A stretch of 64,000 bases of DNA, taken from contig JAYRYA010000025.1 of the NCBI GenBank assembly GCA_041917255.1, positions 10,774 through 74,773 of the forward strand, written 5' to 3'. Source of the stretch: Zoogloea sp041917255 (GTDB taxonomy: Bacteria > Pseudomonadota > Gammaproteobacteria > Burkholderiales > Rhodocyclaceae). Each line of letters opens with the position of its first letter. Within the stretch, counting starts at the first letter, position 1. This document shows positions 54,629 through 63,148 of the stretch, in pieces. Both the position numbers and the translations under genes were made by a program. The notes below the pieces were generated by a model that saw nothing but the letters and a program-made list of their open reading frames with translations, did not search any database and was not told the origin of the DNA.

Positions 54629-54644
54629 CTTTTTGAAATATACT
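54614..54644 (+). promoter_or_regulatory. Possible rne promoter
   Basis: TATACT (54639-54644) is a good -10 box. A TTTACT box lies 19 bases upstream, a long spacing. It would give an rne leader of about 660 bases. Confidence 0.35.
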
Positions 54645-54826
54645 GTTGAGCGGTTTTTCGGTCCTGATGCGTCGCGCCGGCCAGAAGCGTGTTGTCATGT
54701 GATTCAACACCGGCCCGCGCCGCCCCAGAGCGACTCTGTGCAGAGGACTCCAAGCCGAGCTATCCGGCACCCTCACCGCTCCCGAAAAGCCAAAGGAAGG
54801 TCCGTCGCCGAACAAAAAGAGGGCGA

Positions 54827-54857
54827 TGGTACTTTATTCGACAATAAACTTGTACCA
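54827..54857 (+). promoter_or_regulatory. AU-rich hairpin in rne leader
   Basis: TGGTAC-TTTATT pairs with AATAAA and GTACCA, with a three-base bulge (CTT) and a CGAC loop. Such a structure with AU-rich flanks would be a good RNase E target. Confidence 0.5.
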
Positions 54858-55117
54858 ATTGCGCGCAGGCGCACACGCAGATTGACGGCCCTGAATCGGG
54901 GTCGCGAAGCATCCCCTGCAAGCCGGCCCGAGGTCGCAGCGCCATACGCCGTCGTACCCGATCGTACGCACGCCGTCCCAGCCTTGCGAGACCAGGCGAA
55001 GCTGCAGGCACTTCGCAGCCTCCGGGGCGCATGAACGAACCGTGCCGGAAACACCGGCGCCCGTGCTGAGGAGCGGCAGCGTACTGAAAGTGCGCCGCGC
55101 CCCGGAAGCCCGGGCCC

Positions 55118-55190
55118 GACGAATCCCGCCACACCGTTCCGGCGCCCCCAGCACCAGATGCGGTTCAGGGTGCGATAGACGAATCCCGCC
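55118..55190 (+). repeat. Direct repeat GACGAATCCCGCC in rne leader
   Basis: The 13-base sequence occurs at 55118-55130 and 55178-55190, exactly 60 bases apart. Its first seven bases, GACGAAT, recur at 55308-55314 and include the first bases of the rne start codon. Confidence 0.6.
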
Positions 55191-55198
55191 CACCCGGT

Positions 55199-55248
55199 TT
55201 AGTTTGATTTTCCCTTGATGAAGGATCGGCTCGATCACGCCAAACTAA
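55199..55248 (+). promoter_or_regulatory. Stem-loop before rne
   Basis: TTAGTTTG (55199-55206) pairs with CAAACTAA (55241-55248); an inner GATC/GATC stem is possible. It lies 65 bases before the rne ATG, a place suited to autoregulation. Confidence 0.5.
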
Positions 55249-55312
55249 GTCACCGCAACTGAGCGGTGGTGCGGTTCGTCCTGCCCGTGTGCCACGCGGG
55301 AGAAAAAGACGA

Positions 55313-58255
55313 ATGAAGCGAATGCTCTTCAATGCAACGCAGGCCGAGGAACTCCGCGTTGCCATTGTCGATGGTCAGAAACTCATTGACCTCGACATCG
55401 AATCGGCCGCCAAGGAACAACGCAAGAGCAACATCTACAAGGCCGTCATCACGCGCATCGAGCCCAGCCTCGAAGCCGCGTTTGTCGACTACGGCGCCGA
55501 GCGCCACGGCTTCCTGCCGTTCAAGGAGATCTCCCGCGCCTACTTCCAGCCTGGTGTCGAAGCCAGCCGTGCGTCCATCAAGGAAGCCCTGAAGGAAGGC
55601 CAGGAACTGATCGTCCAGGTCGAAAAGGACGAGCGTGGCAACAAGGGCGCCGCCCTCACCACCTTCGTCTCGCTGGCCGGCCGCTACCTCGTGCTGATGC
55701 CCAACAACCCCCGTGGTGGTGGCGTGTCGCGCCGTGTCGAGGGTGACGAGCGCGCCGAACTGCGCGACGTGATGGATCAGCTCGAAGTGCCCGGCGGGAT
55801 GAGCCTGATCGCTCGCACCGCCGCCATCGGCCGCACCGCCGAAGAGCTGCAATGGGACTTGAACTACCTCCTGCAGCTCTGGCGTGCCATCGACGGCGCT
55901 GCCCAGGCCCAGGAAGGCGCGTTCCTGATCTATCAGGAAGGCAGCCTCGTGATCCGCGCGATCCGTGACTACTTCCAGCCCGACATCGGCGAGATCCTGA
56001 TCGACACTGACGACGTCTATGAGCAGGCGCGCCAGTTCATGGCCCACGTCATGCCCCAGAACGTGGGCCGCGTGAAACGCTACCACGACGACGTGCCGCT
56101 GTTCTCGCGCTTCCAGATCGAGCACCAGATCGAATCGGCCTACTCGCGTCAGGTGAGCCTGCCCTCCGGCGGCGCCATCGTGATCGACCACACCGAAGCG
56201 CTGGTGTCCGTCGACGTGAACTCCGGTCGCGCCACCCGCGGTGCCGACATCGAGGAAACCGCGTTCAAGACCAACTGTGAAGCCGCCGACGAAGTGGCCC
56301 GCCAGCTGCGCCTGCGCGACCTGGGCGGCCTGATCGTCATCGACTTCATCGACATGGAGTCGCAGAAGAACCAGCGTGAGGTCGAGAACCGCCTGCGCGA
56401 CGCCCTGCGCTACGACCGTGCCCGCGTCCAGACCGGCAAGATCAGCCGCTTCGGCCTGCTCGAACTGTCCCGCCAACGCCTGCGCCCGGCCCTCGCCGAG
56501 ACCAGCTACATCCCGTGTCCGCGCTGCAACGGCACCGGCCACATCCGCAGCACCGAGTCGTCCGCGCTCCACATTCTGCGTATCCTCGAAGAAGAGGCCA
56601 TGAAGGACAACACCGGCGCCCTGCACTGCCAGGTGCCGGTGGATGTCGCCACCTTCCTCCTCAACGAGAAGCGCGACGACATCGCCAAGATCGAGATCCG
56701 CCACAAGGTCAGCCTGGTGCTGATCCCCAACCGCCACCTCGAAACCCCGCAGCACGAGATCGTCCGCCTGCGCCACGACCAGCTCAACCAGGAAGACAGC
56801 GCCGTCCCGAGCTATCGCATGGCCACCAAGCCGGCCGACGAGACCTACACCCCGCCGTCCGCCAACACCGACCGCCCGGCCCGCCAGGAAGCTGCGGTCA
56901 AGGGCATCACGCCGGATCAGCCCGCACCGGTGGTCGAAGCCAAGGCCGCGCCGGCCCCGGCGCCCGTGCCGGAAAGCCAGCCGGGCCTGCTCGCCCGCAT
57001 CTTCGCCTTCTTCCGCGGCGAAAAGCCTGCCGCCGCACCTGCCCCGGTGGTTGCCCAGCCCGAACCGCAGCGTCGCGAATCCCGCGGCCGCAACGAACGC
57101 AACGGTCGCCGTGACGGTGGTCGTGGCCGTCGTGACGGTCAGCGCGAGGAGCGTGGCGAGCGCACCGAGCGTGGCGATCGCGAAGGCCGCGACAACAACC
57201 GCAATGCGGCCCCCGTCGAAGCCCAGGCAGAGACCCGCGAGAAGCCCCAGCGCCAGCGCGGCGAACGCCAGGAACGTGGCGAGCGTCAGGAACGCACTGA
57301 GCGCCCCGAGCGCGAAGGCCGTGGCGAGCGCGGAGAGCGTGGTGAACGTGGTGAACGTGGCCGCGGCCGCAACAACCCGGCCGCCAAGCCCACCACCGAG
57401 GCCGAAGGCGTCGTCGCCAGCGCCGAGCAACTGACCGTCGTGGCTGCCGCTGCTGCCATTGCAACCCCGGAAGCTGCAGCCCCGGCCCCCGCCGAAGGTG
57501 AAGCCGGCACCGAGCGCAGCCGTCGTGGCCGTCGTGGTCGTCGTGGCGGTCGTCGCAACGAGGAAGGCACCGGCACCGAAGCCGCCGCCCAGGGCGAACT
57601 GGAAATCGGCGATCAGTCCCAAGCCACCGAAGCCCCCCAGGCCGAAACCGCTGAGGCATCAACCGAAGCCGCTCCGACAGAAGCCGCCGCACCGGTCGTC
57701 GCCGAAGCGCCGGCAATCGTCGAAGCAAGCCCGGTGGTTGAGGCCGCCCCGGCTGTCGAGGCGGCTGGCGTCGAGGCCGTGGCAGTCGAAGCCCCGGCCG
57801 CTGAAATGATCGTCGAAGCCGCCCCGACTGAAGTCAGCCCGGTAGCGGTTGCCGACCCTCAGCCCGAAGCCGCACCGGCCCCCGTTACCGCCGCTGCCAG
57901 CCTGATCGAGCAGGTTGCCGCGGCCGCCCGCGAAGCCGAAACCACACCCGTGCTCGAAGCGCCGGTCGAAGCCGCACCGGCAGTCGTCGAAGCCTTGGCT
58001 GTGCCGGTCGAAACCACGGTGGAAACCGTCGTCGCCGAAGCCACCCCGGTGGTCGAGGCGGTCGCGGCCCCGAGCGCCCCGATCGACATTTCGTCCGCAC
58101 TCGAGGAGAGCGGACTGGTGCTGATCGAGACCCGTTCGGACGCCGCGCCGATTCAGGTGGAGCAGGCCCCCGCCCAGCCCCTGGGCCGTCGCCGTCGCGC
58201 CGCTGTGGCCGTGGCCGATGAGCCGCTGGTTCAGGTGGAAACCGGGCCGAAGTAA
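55313..58255 (+). CDS. rne: Ribonuclease E
   Basis: A 980-residue endoribonuclease that starts mRNA decay and processes rRNA and tRNA. The S1 domain (about 35-120), the DNase I-like catalytic part with Asp in SVDVNSGRAT and IVIDFIDM, and the zinc link C402/C405 in CPRCNGTG are intact. From about 585 on the protein is disordered: an Arg/Gly/Glu-rich RNA-binding tract (RGER repeats, about 585-690), then about 250 residues of Ala/Pro/Glu/Val, then a short conserved-looking end. The ATG at 55313 follows GGGAG. A terminator ends the gene. Confidence 0.97.
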   Translation: MKRMLFNATQAEELRVAIVDGQKLIDLDIESAAKEQRKSNIYKAVITRIEPSLEAAFVDYGAERHGFLPFKEISRAYFQPGVEASRASIKEALKEGQELIVQVEKDERGNKGAALTTFVSLAGRYLVLMPNNPRGGGVSRRVEGDERAELRDVMDQLEVPGGMSLIARTAAIGRTAEELQWDLNYLLQLWRAIDGAAQAQEGAFLIYQEGSLVIRAIRDYFQPDIGEILIDTDDVYEQARQFMAHVMPQNVGRVKRYHDDVPLFSRFQIEHQIESAYSRQVSLPSGGAIVIDHTEALVSVDVNSGRATRGADIEETAFKTNCEAADEVARQLRLRDLGGLIVIDFIDMESQKNQREVENRLRDALRYDRARVQTGKISRFGLLELSRQRLRPALAETSYIPCPRCNGTGHIRSTESSALHILRILEEEAMKDNTGALHCQVPVDVATFLLNEKRDDIAKIEIRHKVSLVLIPNRHLETPQHEIVRLRHDQLNQEDSAVPSYRMATKPADETYTPPSANTDRPARQEAAVKGITPDQPAPVVEAKAAPAPAPVPESQPGLLARIFAFFRGEKPAAAPAPVVAQPEPQRRESRGRNERNGRRDGGRGRRDGQREERGERTERGDREGRDNNRNAAPVEAQAETREKPQRQRGERQERGERQERTERPEREGRGERGERGERGERGRGRNNPAAKPTTEAEGVVASAEQLTVVAAAAAIATPEAAAPAPAEGEAGTERSRRGRRGRRGGRRNEEGTGTEAAAQGELEIGDQSQATEAPQAETAEASTEAAPTEAAAPVVAEAPAIVEASPVVEAAPAVEAAGVEAVAVEAPAAEMIVEAAPTEVSPVAVADPQPEAAPAPVTAAASLIEQVAAAAREAETTPVLEAPVEAAPAVVEALAVPVETTVETVVAEATPVVEAVAAPSAPIDISSALEESGLVLIETRSDAAPIQVEQAPAQPLGRRRRAAVAVADEPLVQVETGPK

Positions 58256-58273
58256 TTCCGAGCGCCACAAACA

Positions 58274-58305
58274 AAAATGGCCAACCCCGCGGGGTTGGCC
58301 ATTTT
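58274..58305. terminator. Bidirectional terminator between rne and the phosphatase gene
   Basis: AAAATGGCCAACCCC pairs perfectly with GGGGTTGGCCATTTT around a two-base turn (15-base stem), with T-rich flanks on both strands. It separates convergent rne and the phosphatase gene. Confidence 0.92.
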
Positions 58306-58350
58306 GTTTGCAGCTTGCAGCGGCAGCATGCGCCGCATATTCCCTTACGC

Positions 58351-58842
58351 TCAGCCGGCCGACTGGCGACGACGCTCCACTTCCGGGCGAATCTCCTCAA
58401 TCAGCCCCTGCACCGCATCCTCGCACAGGTCGAGCACGGCGTCGAAACCCGTCACGCCACCATAGTAAGGATCCGGCACATCGTCCCGACGGGAGCGCTG
58501 GGCAAAACTCATGAACATACGCACCTTGTGCTTGCAGCCTTCGGGCGCGCGATCCCGCAGATAATTGAAGTGATCACGATCCATCGCCAGCAGCAGATCG
58601 AACTCGGCGTAATCCTTCGGCTGAACCTTCCGGGCGCGCAGACGGGAAAGGTCGTAACCCCGTCGCAGGGCAGCCGTCTGGGTACGCGGATCGGGCGCCT
58701 CGCCCACGTGATAACCCTGGATGCCCGCCGAATCGACGCCAACTGCACTGTCCATGCCGGCCATGACCAGCCAGCGACGCGCAACGCCCTCTGCAGTCGG
58801 CGACCGGCAAATATTGCCGGTGCAGACAAATAGTATTTTCAT
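58351..58842 (-). CDS. Low-molecular-weight protein-tyrosine phosphatase
   Basis: A 163-residue phosphatase. The P-loop is VCTGNICRSP (C-x5-R) right after the start, and the general acid Asp is in VPDPYYGGVTGF. Bacterial members act on tyrosine kinases of capsule synthesis or on arsenate; no such genes are nearby, so the role is open. AGGAGG lies ten bases before the ATG at 58842, slightly far. Confidence 0.93.
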   Translation of the reverse strand: MKILFVCTGNICRSPTAEGVARRWLVMAGMDSAVGVDSAGIQGYHVGEAPDPRTQTAALRRGYDLSRLRARKVQPKDYAEFDLLLAMDRDHFNYLRDRAPEGCKHKVRMFMSFAQRSRRDDVPDPYYGGVTGFDAVLDLCEDAVQGLIEEIRPEVERRRQSAG

Positions 58843-58920
58843 TATAGGTGTCCCTCCTGCCGGCAATTTAAACAGCCGGCGGGCGGAACGTACAAGAGCA
58901 AGCACCAATTTTCGAATCTC

Positions 58921-61005
58921 TCAGCCTGTGGCGTTCGGTCGGGAACCGCTTTGCAGGTCGTGGGCATCGGCCCCGAATGCCTGCTGGCGCAGCCGGAAGA
59001 GCTTGTCGCGGGCAGCCGCGGCTTTCTCGAATTCCAGGTTGCGGGCGTGTTCCTGCATTTCCTTCTCGAGCTGGCGGATGGTTTTCGCCAGTGCTTTCTC
59101 ATCGAGGGCCGCGTAATCGCTCCGAGGCTCCCCGGCGGAGGCTTCAGCAGCCTCCGATGCTGCATCATAGACACCGTCGATGATGTCCTTGATGCGTTTT
59201 GTCACGGACTTGGGCGTAATTCCGTTCGCCTCATTAAAGGCGATCTGCCTGGCACGGCGGCGCTCGGTTTCGCCGATGGCGGCCTTCATCGAATCGGTGA
59301 TCCGGTCGGCGTAGAGGATCGCCGTGCCATGCAGGTGGCGGGCCGCGCGGCCGATGGTCTGGATCAGCGAACGCTCGGAGCGCAGGAAGCCCTCCTTGTC
59401 GGTGTCGAGGATCGCCACCAGCGACACCTCAGGAATGTCCAGGCCTTCCCGCAGCAGGTTGATGCCCACCAGCACGTCGAACTCGCCCAGACGCAGATCG
59501 CGGATGATCTCGACCCGCTCTACGGTGTCGATGTCGGAGTGCAGGTAGCGCACCCGGATGCCGTTCTCGGCAAGATACTCGGTAAGATCCTCGGCCATGC
59601 GTTTGGTCAGCACGGTGACGAGGATGCGCTCCTTCACGTCGAGGCGCTTCTTGATCTCGCCCAGCAGGTCATCCACCTGCGTGGAAGCCGGCCGCACGAT
59701 GATGATCGGGTCCACCAGGCCGGTCGGGCGCACCACCTGCTCCACCACCTGGCCCTGGTGCTCCTTCTCGTAGGCCGCCGGCGTGGCCGAGACGAACACC
59801 GTCTGGGGCAGCAGGCGCTCGAACTCCTCGAACTTGAGCGGTCGGTTGTCCAGCGCCGAAGGCAGCCGGAACCCGTATTCGACGAGGTTCTCCTTGCGCG
59901 AGCGGTCGCCCTTGTACATCGCCCCCACCTGGCCGATCGACACATGGGATTCGTCGATGAACATCAGGCCGTCGGCGGGCAGGTAGTCGATCAGCGTCGG
60001 CGGCGCGGCGCCCGGTTCGCGGCCCGAAAGATGGCGCGAGTAGTTCTCGATGCCCTTGCAGAAGCCCAGCTCGTTGAGCATCTCCAGGTCGAAGCGGGTG
60101 CGCTGCTCGATGCGCTGGGCCTCGACCAGCTTGCCCTGCTTCTGGAAGACCTCAATGCGCTCGCGCAGTTCGTCCTTGATCGCGTCGATGGCCCGCAGCA
60201 CCGTCGCCCGCGGCGTCACGTAGTGGCTCGACGGATACACCGTGAAGCGCACGATCTTCTGCTTGAGATGGCCGGTAAGCGGATCGAACAGCGTGAGATG
60301 CTCGATCTCGTCGTCGAACATCTCGACGCGCAGCGCGTACTCGGCGTTTTCGGCCGGGAAGATGTCGATCACGTCGCCGCGCACCCGGAAGGTGCCGCGC
60401 TTGAAATCGATGTCGGCCCGGTCGTATTGCATCGCCACCAGCCGCTGCACCAGCTCCCGGTGCGCCATCTTCTCGCCTTCGCGCAGGTGCAGCACCATCG
60501 CGTGGTAGTCGCCCGGATCGCCGATACCGTAGATGCATGACACCGACGCCACGATCACCACGTCGCGGCGCTCCATCAGGCTCTTGGTGGCCGACAGGCG
60601 CATCTGCTCGATGTGCTCGTTGATCGACGAGTCCTTCTCGATGAACAGATCCCTCGACGGCACGTAGGCCTCGGGCTGGTAATAATCGTAGTAGCTCACG
60701 AAGTACTCCACCGCGTTCTCGGGGAAGAACTCGCGAAACTCCGAATACAGCTGCGCAGCCAGCGTCTTGTTGTGGGCCAGCACCAGCGCGGGCCGGCCGC
60801 AGCGGGCGATGACATTGGCCATCGTGTAGGTCTTGCCCGAGCCCGTCACGCCCAGCAGCGTCTGGAACATCAGGCCATCGCCGATCCCCTCGACGAGTTG
60901 GCGGATCGCCTCCGGCTGGTCGCCGCCGGGCGGAAAGGGCTGATGGAGCCGGAACGGGCTCCCCTCGAAAACCACCACGCGCCCGCTACCTGATTGATCG
61001 GCCAT
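58921..61005 (-). CDS. uvrB: Excinuclease ABC subunit B
   Basis: A 694-residue repair helicase that verifies damage and recruits UvrC. Walker A is LGVTGSGKTYTMANVI, the beta-hairpin region YYDYYQPEAYVP follows, the DEAD-like motif is LMFIDESHVSIGQ and motif VI QTIGRAARHLHG. A UVR motif closes the protein (LEKEMQEHARNLEFEKAAAA). The ATG at 61005 is chosen; a TTG eight codons earlier is also in frame. No clear LexA box was found before it. Confidence 0.98.
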   Translation of the reverse strand: MADQSGSGRVVVFEGSPFRLHQPFPPGGDQPEAIRQLVEGIGDGLMFQTLLGVTGSGKTYTMANVIARCGRPALVLAHNKTLAAQLYSEFREFFPENAVEYFVSYYDYYQPEAYVPSRDLFIEKDSSINEHIEQMRLSATKSLMERRDVVIVASVSCIYGIGDPGDYHAMVLHLREGEKMAHRELVQRLVAMQYDRADIDFKRGTFRVRGDVIDIFPAENAEYALRVEMFDDEIEHLTLFDPLTGHLKQKIVRFTVYPSSHYVTPRATVLRAIDAIKDELRERIEVFQKQGKLVEAQRIEQRTRFDLEMLNELGFCKGIENYSRHLSGREPGAAPPTLIDYLPADGLMFIDESHVSIGQVGAMYKGDRSRKENLVEYGFRLPSALDNRPLKFEEFERLLPQTVFVSATPAAYEKEHQGQVVEQVVRPTGLVDPIIIVRPASTQVDDLLGEIKKRLDVKERILVTVLTKRMAEDLTEYLAENGIRVRYLHSDIDTVERVEIIRDLRLGEFDVLVGINLLREGLDIPEVSLVAILDTDKEGFLRSERSLIQTIGRAARHLHGTAILYADRITDSMKAAIGETERRRARQIAFNEANGITPKSVTKRIKDIIDGVYDAASEAAEASAGEPRSDYAALDEKALAKTIRQLEKEMQEHARNLEFEKAAAARDKLFRLRQQAFGADAHDLQSGSRPNATG

Positions 61006-61122
61006 GATAAAATTTCTGTCTTGAGTCAAACGGTGGCGCCCGCGAACCCCGCAGGCAACTCCGTATTATCACCCAGCGAGCGTCACAAAACGCCCGCGCC
61101 CTTCGCCCCTTCTGGAGAACCC

Positions 61123-62331
61123 ATGAGCTCTTCGATCTTTGCTGCAGTCGAACTGGCCCCCCGCGATCCGATCCTCGGCCTCAACGAAGCCTTCAACGCG
61201 GACACCCGCAGCACCAAGGTCAACCTCGGCGTTGGCGTCTACTTCGACGACAACGGCAAGATCCCCCTCCTCGGCGCCGTCAAGACCGCCGAGAAGGCCC
61301 GCCTCGAAGCTGCTCCGCCCCGCGGCTACCAGCCCATCGAAGGCCCGGCCGCCTACAACAACGCCGTGCAGAACCTGCTGTTCGGTGCCGACAGCGCCCT
61401 CATCCGTGACGGCCGCGTGGTCACCGCCCAGGCCCTCGGCGGCACCGGCGCCCTGCGCATCGGCGGGGATCTGATCAAGCGCGTCGTGCCCGGCGCCACC
61501 GTCTACATCTCCGATCCGTCCTGGGAAAATCACCGCGCGCTGTTCGAAGCGGCCGGCTTCCCGGTCGACACCTACCCCTACTACAACCCGGAAACCCGCG
61601 GTGCCAACGCCGAGGCGATGATCGCCAAGCTGAACAGCCTGCCGGCCGGCTCCGTGATCGTGCTGCACGCCTGCTGTCACAACCCCACCGGTGCCGACCT
61701 CACCGAAGCCCAGTGGGCCGAAGTGGTCAAGGCCTGTGCAGCCCGCGGCCTGATCCCCTTCCTCGACATGGCCTACCAGGGCTTCGCCGACGGCATCGAG
61801 CCGGACGCCGTCGCGGTCAACCTGTTTGCCGCCTCCGGCCTGTTATTCTTCGTGTCCAGCTCCTTCTCCAAGAGCTTCTCGCTGTACGGCGAGCGCGTCG
61901 GCGCCCTGTCCATCGTCACCCAGAGCAAGGACGAATCCGCCCGCGTGCTGTCGCAGCTCAAGCGCGTGATCCGCACCAACTACTCCAACCCGCCGATCCA
62001 CGGTGGCGCGGTGGTTGCCGCGGTGCTGTCCACCCCGGCCTTGCGCGCCGAGTGGGAAGCCGAACTGGCCGGCATGCGTGACCGCATCCGCGCCATGCGC
62101 ACCGGCCTCGTCGAACAGCTGGCCGCCCGCAAGGTCGACCAGGACTTCTCCTTCGTCATCAAGCAGCGCGGCATGTTCTCCTACACTGGGCTCACCGCCG
62201 CCCAGGTCGAGCGCATGAAGGACGAGTTCGGCATCTACGCCGTGGGCACCGGCCGCATCTGCCTGGCCGCCCTCAACAGCAAGAACCTCGACTACGTCGC
62301 CGACGCCATCGCCGCCGTCATCAAGGCCTAA
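61123..62331 (+). CDS. Aromatic/aspartate aminotransferase (TyrB/AspC type)
   Basis: A 402-residue PLP enzyme of aminotransferase family I. The PLP lysine is in SSSFSKSFSLYGERVGAL, LHACCHNPTGADLT has the conserved NPTG, and the substrate Arg is near the end (GTGRICLAALN). It interconverts aspartate or aromatic amino acids with oxo-acids; the two types are hard to separate by eye. It starts 117 bases from divergent uvrB with TGGAGAA before the ATG. Confidence 0.92.
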   Translation: MSSSIFAAVELAPRDPILGLNEAFNADTRSTKVNLGVGVYFDDNGKIPLLGAVKTAEKARLEAAPPRGYQPIEGPAAYNNAVQNLLFGADSALIRDGRVVTAQALGGTGALRIGGDLIKRVVPGATVYISDPSWENHRALFEAAGFPVDTYPYYNPETRGANAEAMIAKLNSLPAGSVIVLHACCHNPTGADLTEAQWAEVVKACAARGLIPFLDMAYQGFADGIEPDAVAVNLFAASGLLFFVSSSFSKSFSLYGERVGALSIVTQSKDESARVLSQLKRVIRTNYSNPPIHGGAVVAAVLSTPALRAEWEAELAGMRDRIRAMRTGLVEQLAARKVDQDFSFVIKQRGMFSYTGLTAAQVERMKDEFGIYAVGTGRICLAALNSKNLDYVADAIAAVIKA

Positions 62332-62388
62332 GCCGCACCGCTTTACCCGCCCCCGGTCCGCCCGGGGGCAAAAAACGCGCAGAAGGCC

Positions 62389-62417
62389 TTGACGCAATCA
62401 AGGCTGGCAACTAAAAT
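62389..62417 (+). promoter_or_regulatory. Promoter of tRNA-Asn
   Basis: TTGACG (62389-62394), exactly 17 bases, then TAAAAT (62412-62417), with the tRNA starting 12 bases later. A strong sigma70-type promoter. Confidence 0.85.
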
Positions 62418-62429
62418 GCGCGCCTCTGT

Positions 62430-62505
62430 TCCTCGATAGCTCAGTCGGTAGAGCGCCGGACTGTTAATCCGTAGGTCCCTGGTTCGAGCCCAGGTCGAGG
62501 AGCCA
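62430..62505 (+). tRNA. tRNA-Asn (GTT)
   Basis: A 76-base cloverleaf from TCCTCGATAG to an encoded GCCA; acceptor stem TCCTCGA/TCGAGGA, anticodon loop CTGTTAA (GTT). Its own promoter precedes it and a terminator follows. Confidence 0.98.
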
Positions 62506-62519
62506 AGACAAGCAAGCAG

Positions 62520-62549
62520 AAAAGCCAATCCGCGAGGGTTGGCTTTTTT
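62520..62549 (+). terminator. Terminator of tRNA-Asn
   Basis: AAAAGCCAATCC pairs with GGGTTGGCTTTT around a GCGA loop, followed by TTTTTTG. Confidence 0.88.
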
Positions 62550-63148
62550 GTTGTCTGGTCGATTGCTGGTCCGAGGTTTTCGGTGCCGGGCACGGGATCA
62601 CGCATCTAGGCGCGACAGCTCAGCCGCCCTCGCCCAATGCGTCGCGAGGGCCGCCCCAGCAGCCCGTCACGCCGCGCACCCGGTTCCGCTGCCTCTGCGG
62701 CTCGGCTGTCGCCCCCCCCTTCCGACCGCATACCCCCGCCGGCCGCCACGGTTTCGCCGCGGTGCTGCACCGGGATACACAGCCTCTTCAACGCCCCCGC
62801 CCACCACACGACCGGCGCAGACCGGCCCTCGAGCGGATTTCGGGCAGCCGATCGTCTTGATGTCAATCTCGGCAGGGGGGTCTATGTAGTACGTCAATTG
62901 ACACCACCCTACCGGCTAACTGCACCGCCACTCAACTCACGTGAGCCGGGCGCAGGATCACGGGACCTGCGCCCGGTGTTCCGACTGTCTTTCCCTGCGG
63001 GCTCGGCTCGCAGGGGGCATCTTGAATTCGTCGCGGATGACGCGAGGCACCCACCCCGTCGCCCGAGGTCGATGCCGAAGTAGTCGGCGGCTCCACCTTG
63101 GAAATTCGCTTATCATCGAAACTTGTCCCTTAGCCTGCCGATACGGCC
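62550..63148. other. Gene-poor region between tRNA-Asn and hsdR
   Basis: About 600 bases with no supported gene. It contains an unusual C/G-rich stretch (62640-62760), the palindrome GTCAATTGAC (62892-62901) and two GC-rich hairpins (62946-62976 and 62993-63015). Short open frames here show no family resemblance; the region may hold remnants of a mobile element or the junction of an island. Confidence 0.5.
62946..63015. repeat. Two tandem GC-rich hairpins upstream of hsdR
   Basis: CCGGGCGCAGG (62946-62956) pairs with CCTGCGCCCGG (62966-62976), an 11-base perfect stem. CCCTGCG (62993-62999) pairs with CGCAGGG (63009-63015). Neither has a T tract. Confidence 0.55.

Larger units (their letters stand above)
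54629..55312 (+). other. Long structured rne 5' leader
   Basis: 684 bases without a convincing gene between rluC and rne. It holds the hairpin at 54827-54857, the direct repeat GACGAATCCCGCC at 55118 and 55178, and the stem-loop at 55199-55248. In E. coli the rne leader folds into hairpins by which RNase E controls its own mRNA, so a similar role is likely. Short frames here have no family resemblance. Confidence 0.6.

Noticed and set aside
54633..55034. Plus-strand frame of 133 codons in the rne leader
   Set aside because: No ribosome site, Arg/Pro-rich composition without motif, and it overlaps the structured leader elements.
57120..57365. Repetitive DNA in rne that could suggest a CRISPR or tandem array
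   Set aside because: The repeats are imperfect RGER-type codons inside a coding frame; there are no constant spacers.
55250..57622. Minus-strand open frame opposite rne
   Set aside because: Gly/Ala/Val low-complexity shadow of the rne coding strand.
61006..61122. LexA (SOS) box between uvrB and the aminotransferase
   Set aside because: An ACAG half-site is present, but no CTGT partner at the right distance.
62349..62368. GC-rich hairpin after the aminotransferase as a terminator
   Set aside because: CCCCCGG/CCGGGGG is followed by A residues, not T, on the plus strand.
62637..63083. Frames of 70-150 codons upstream of hsdR on both strands
   Set aside because: Composition is random-looking, there is no ribosome site, and they overlap the hairpins.
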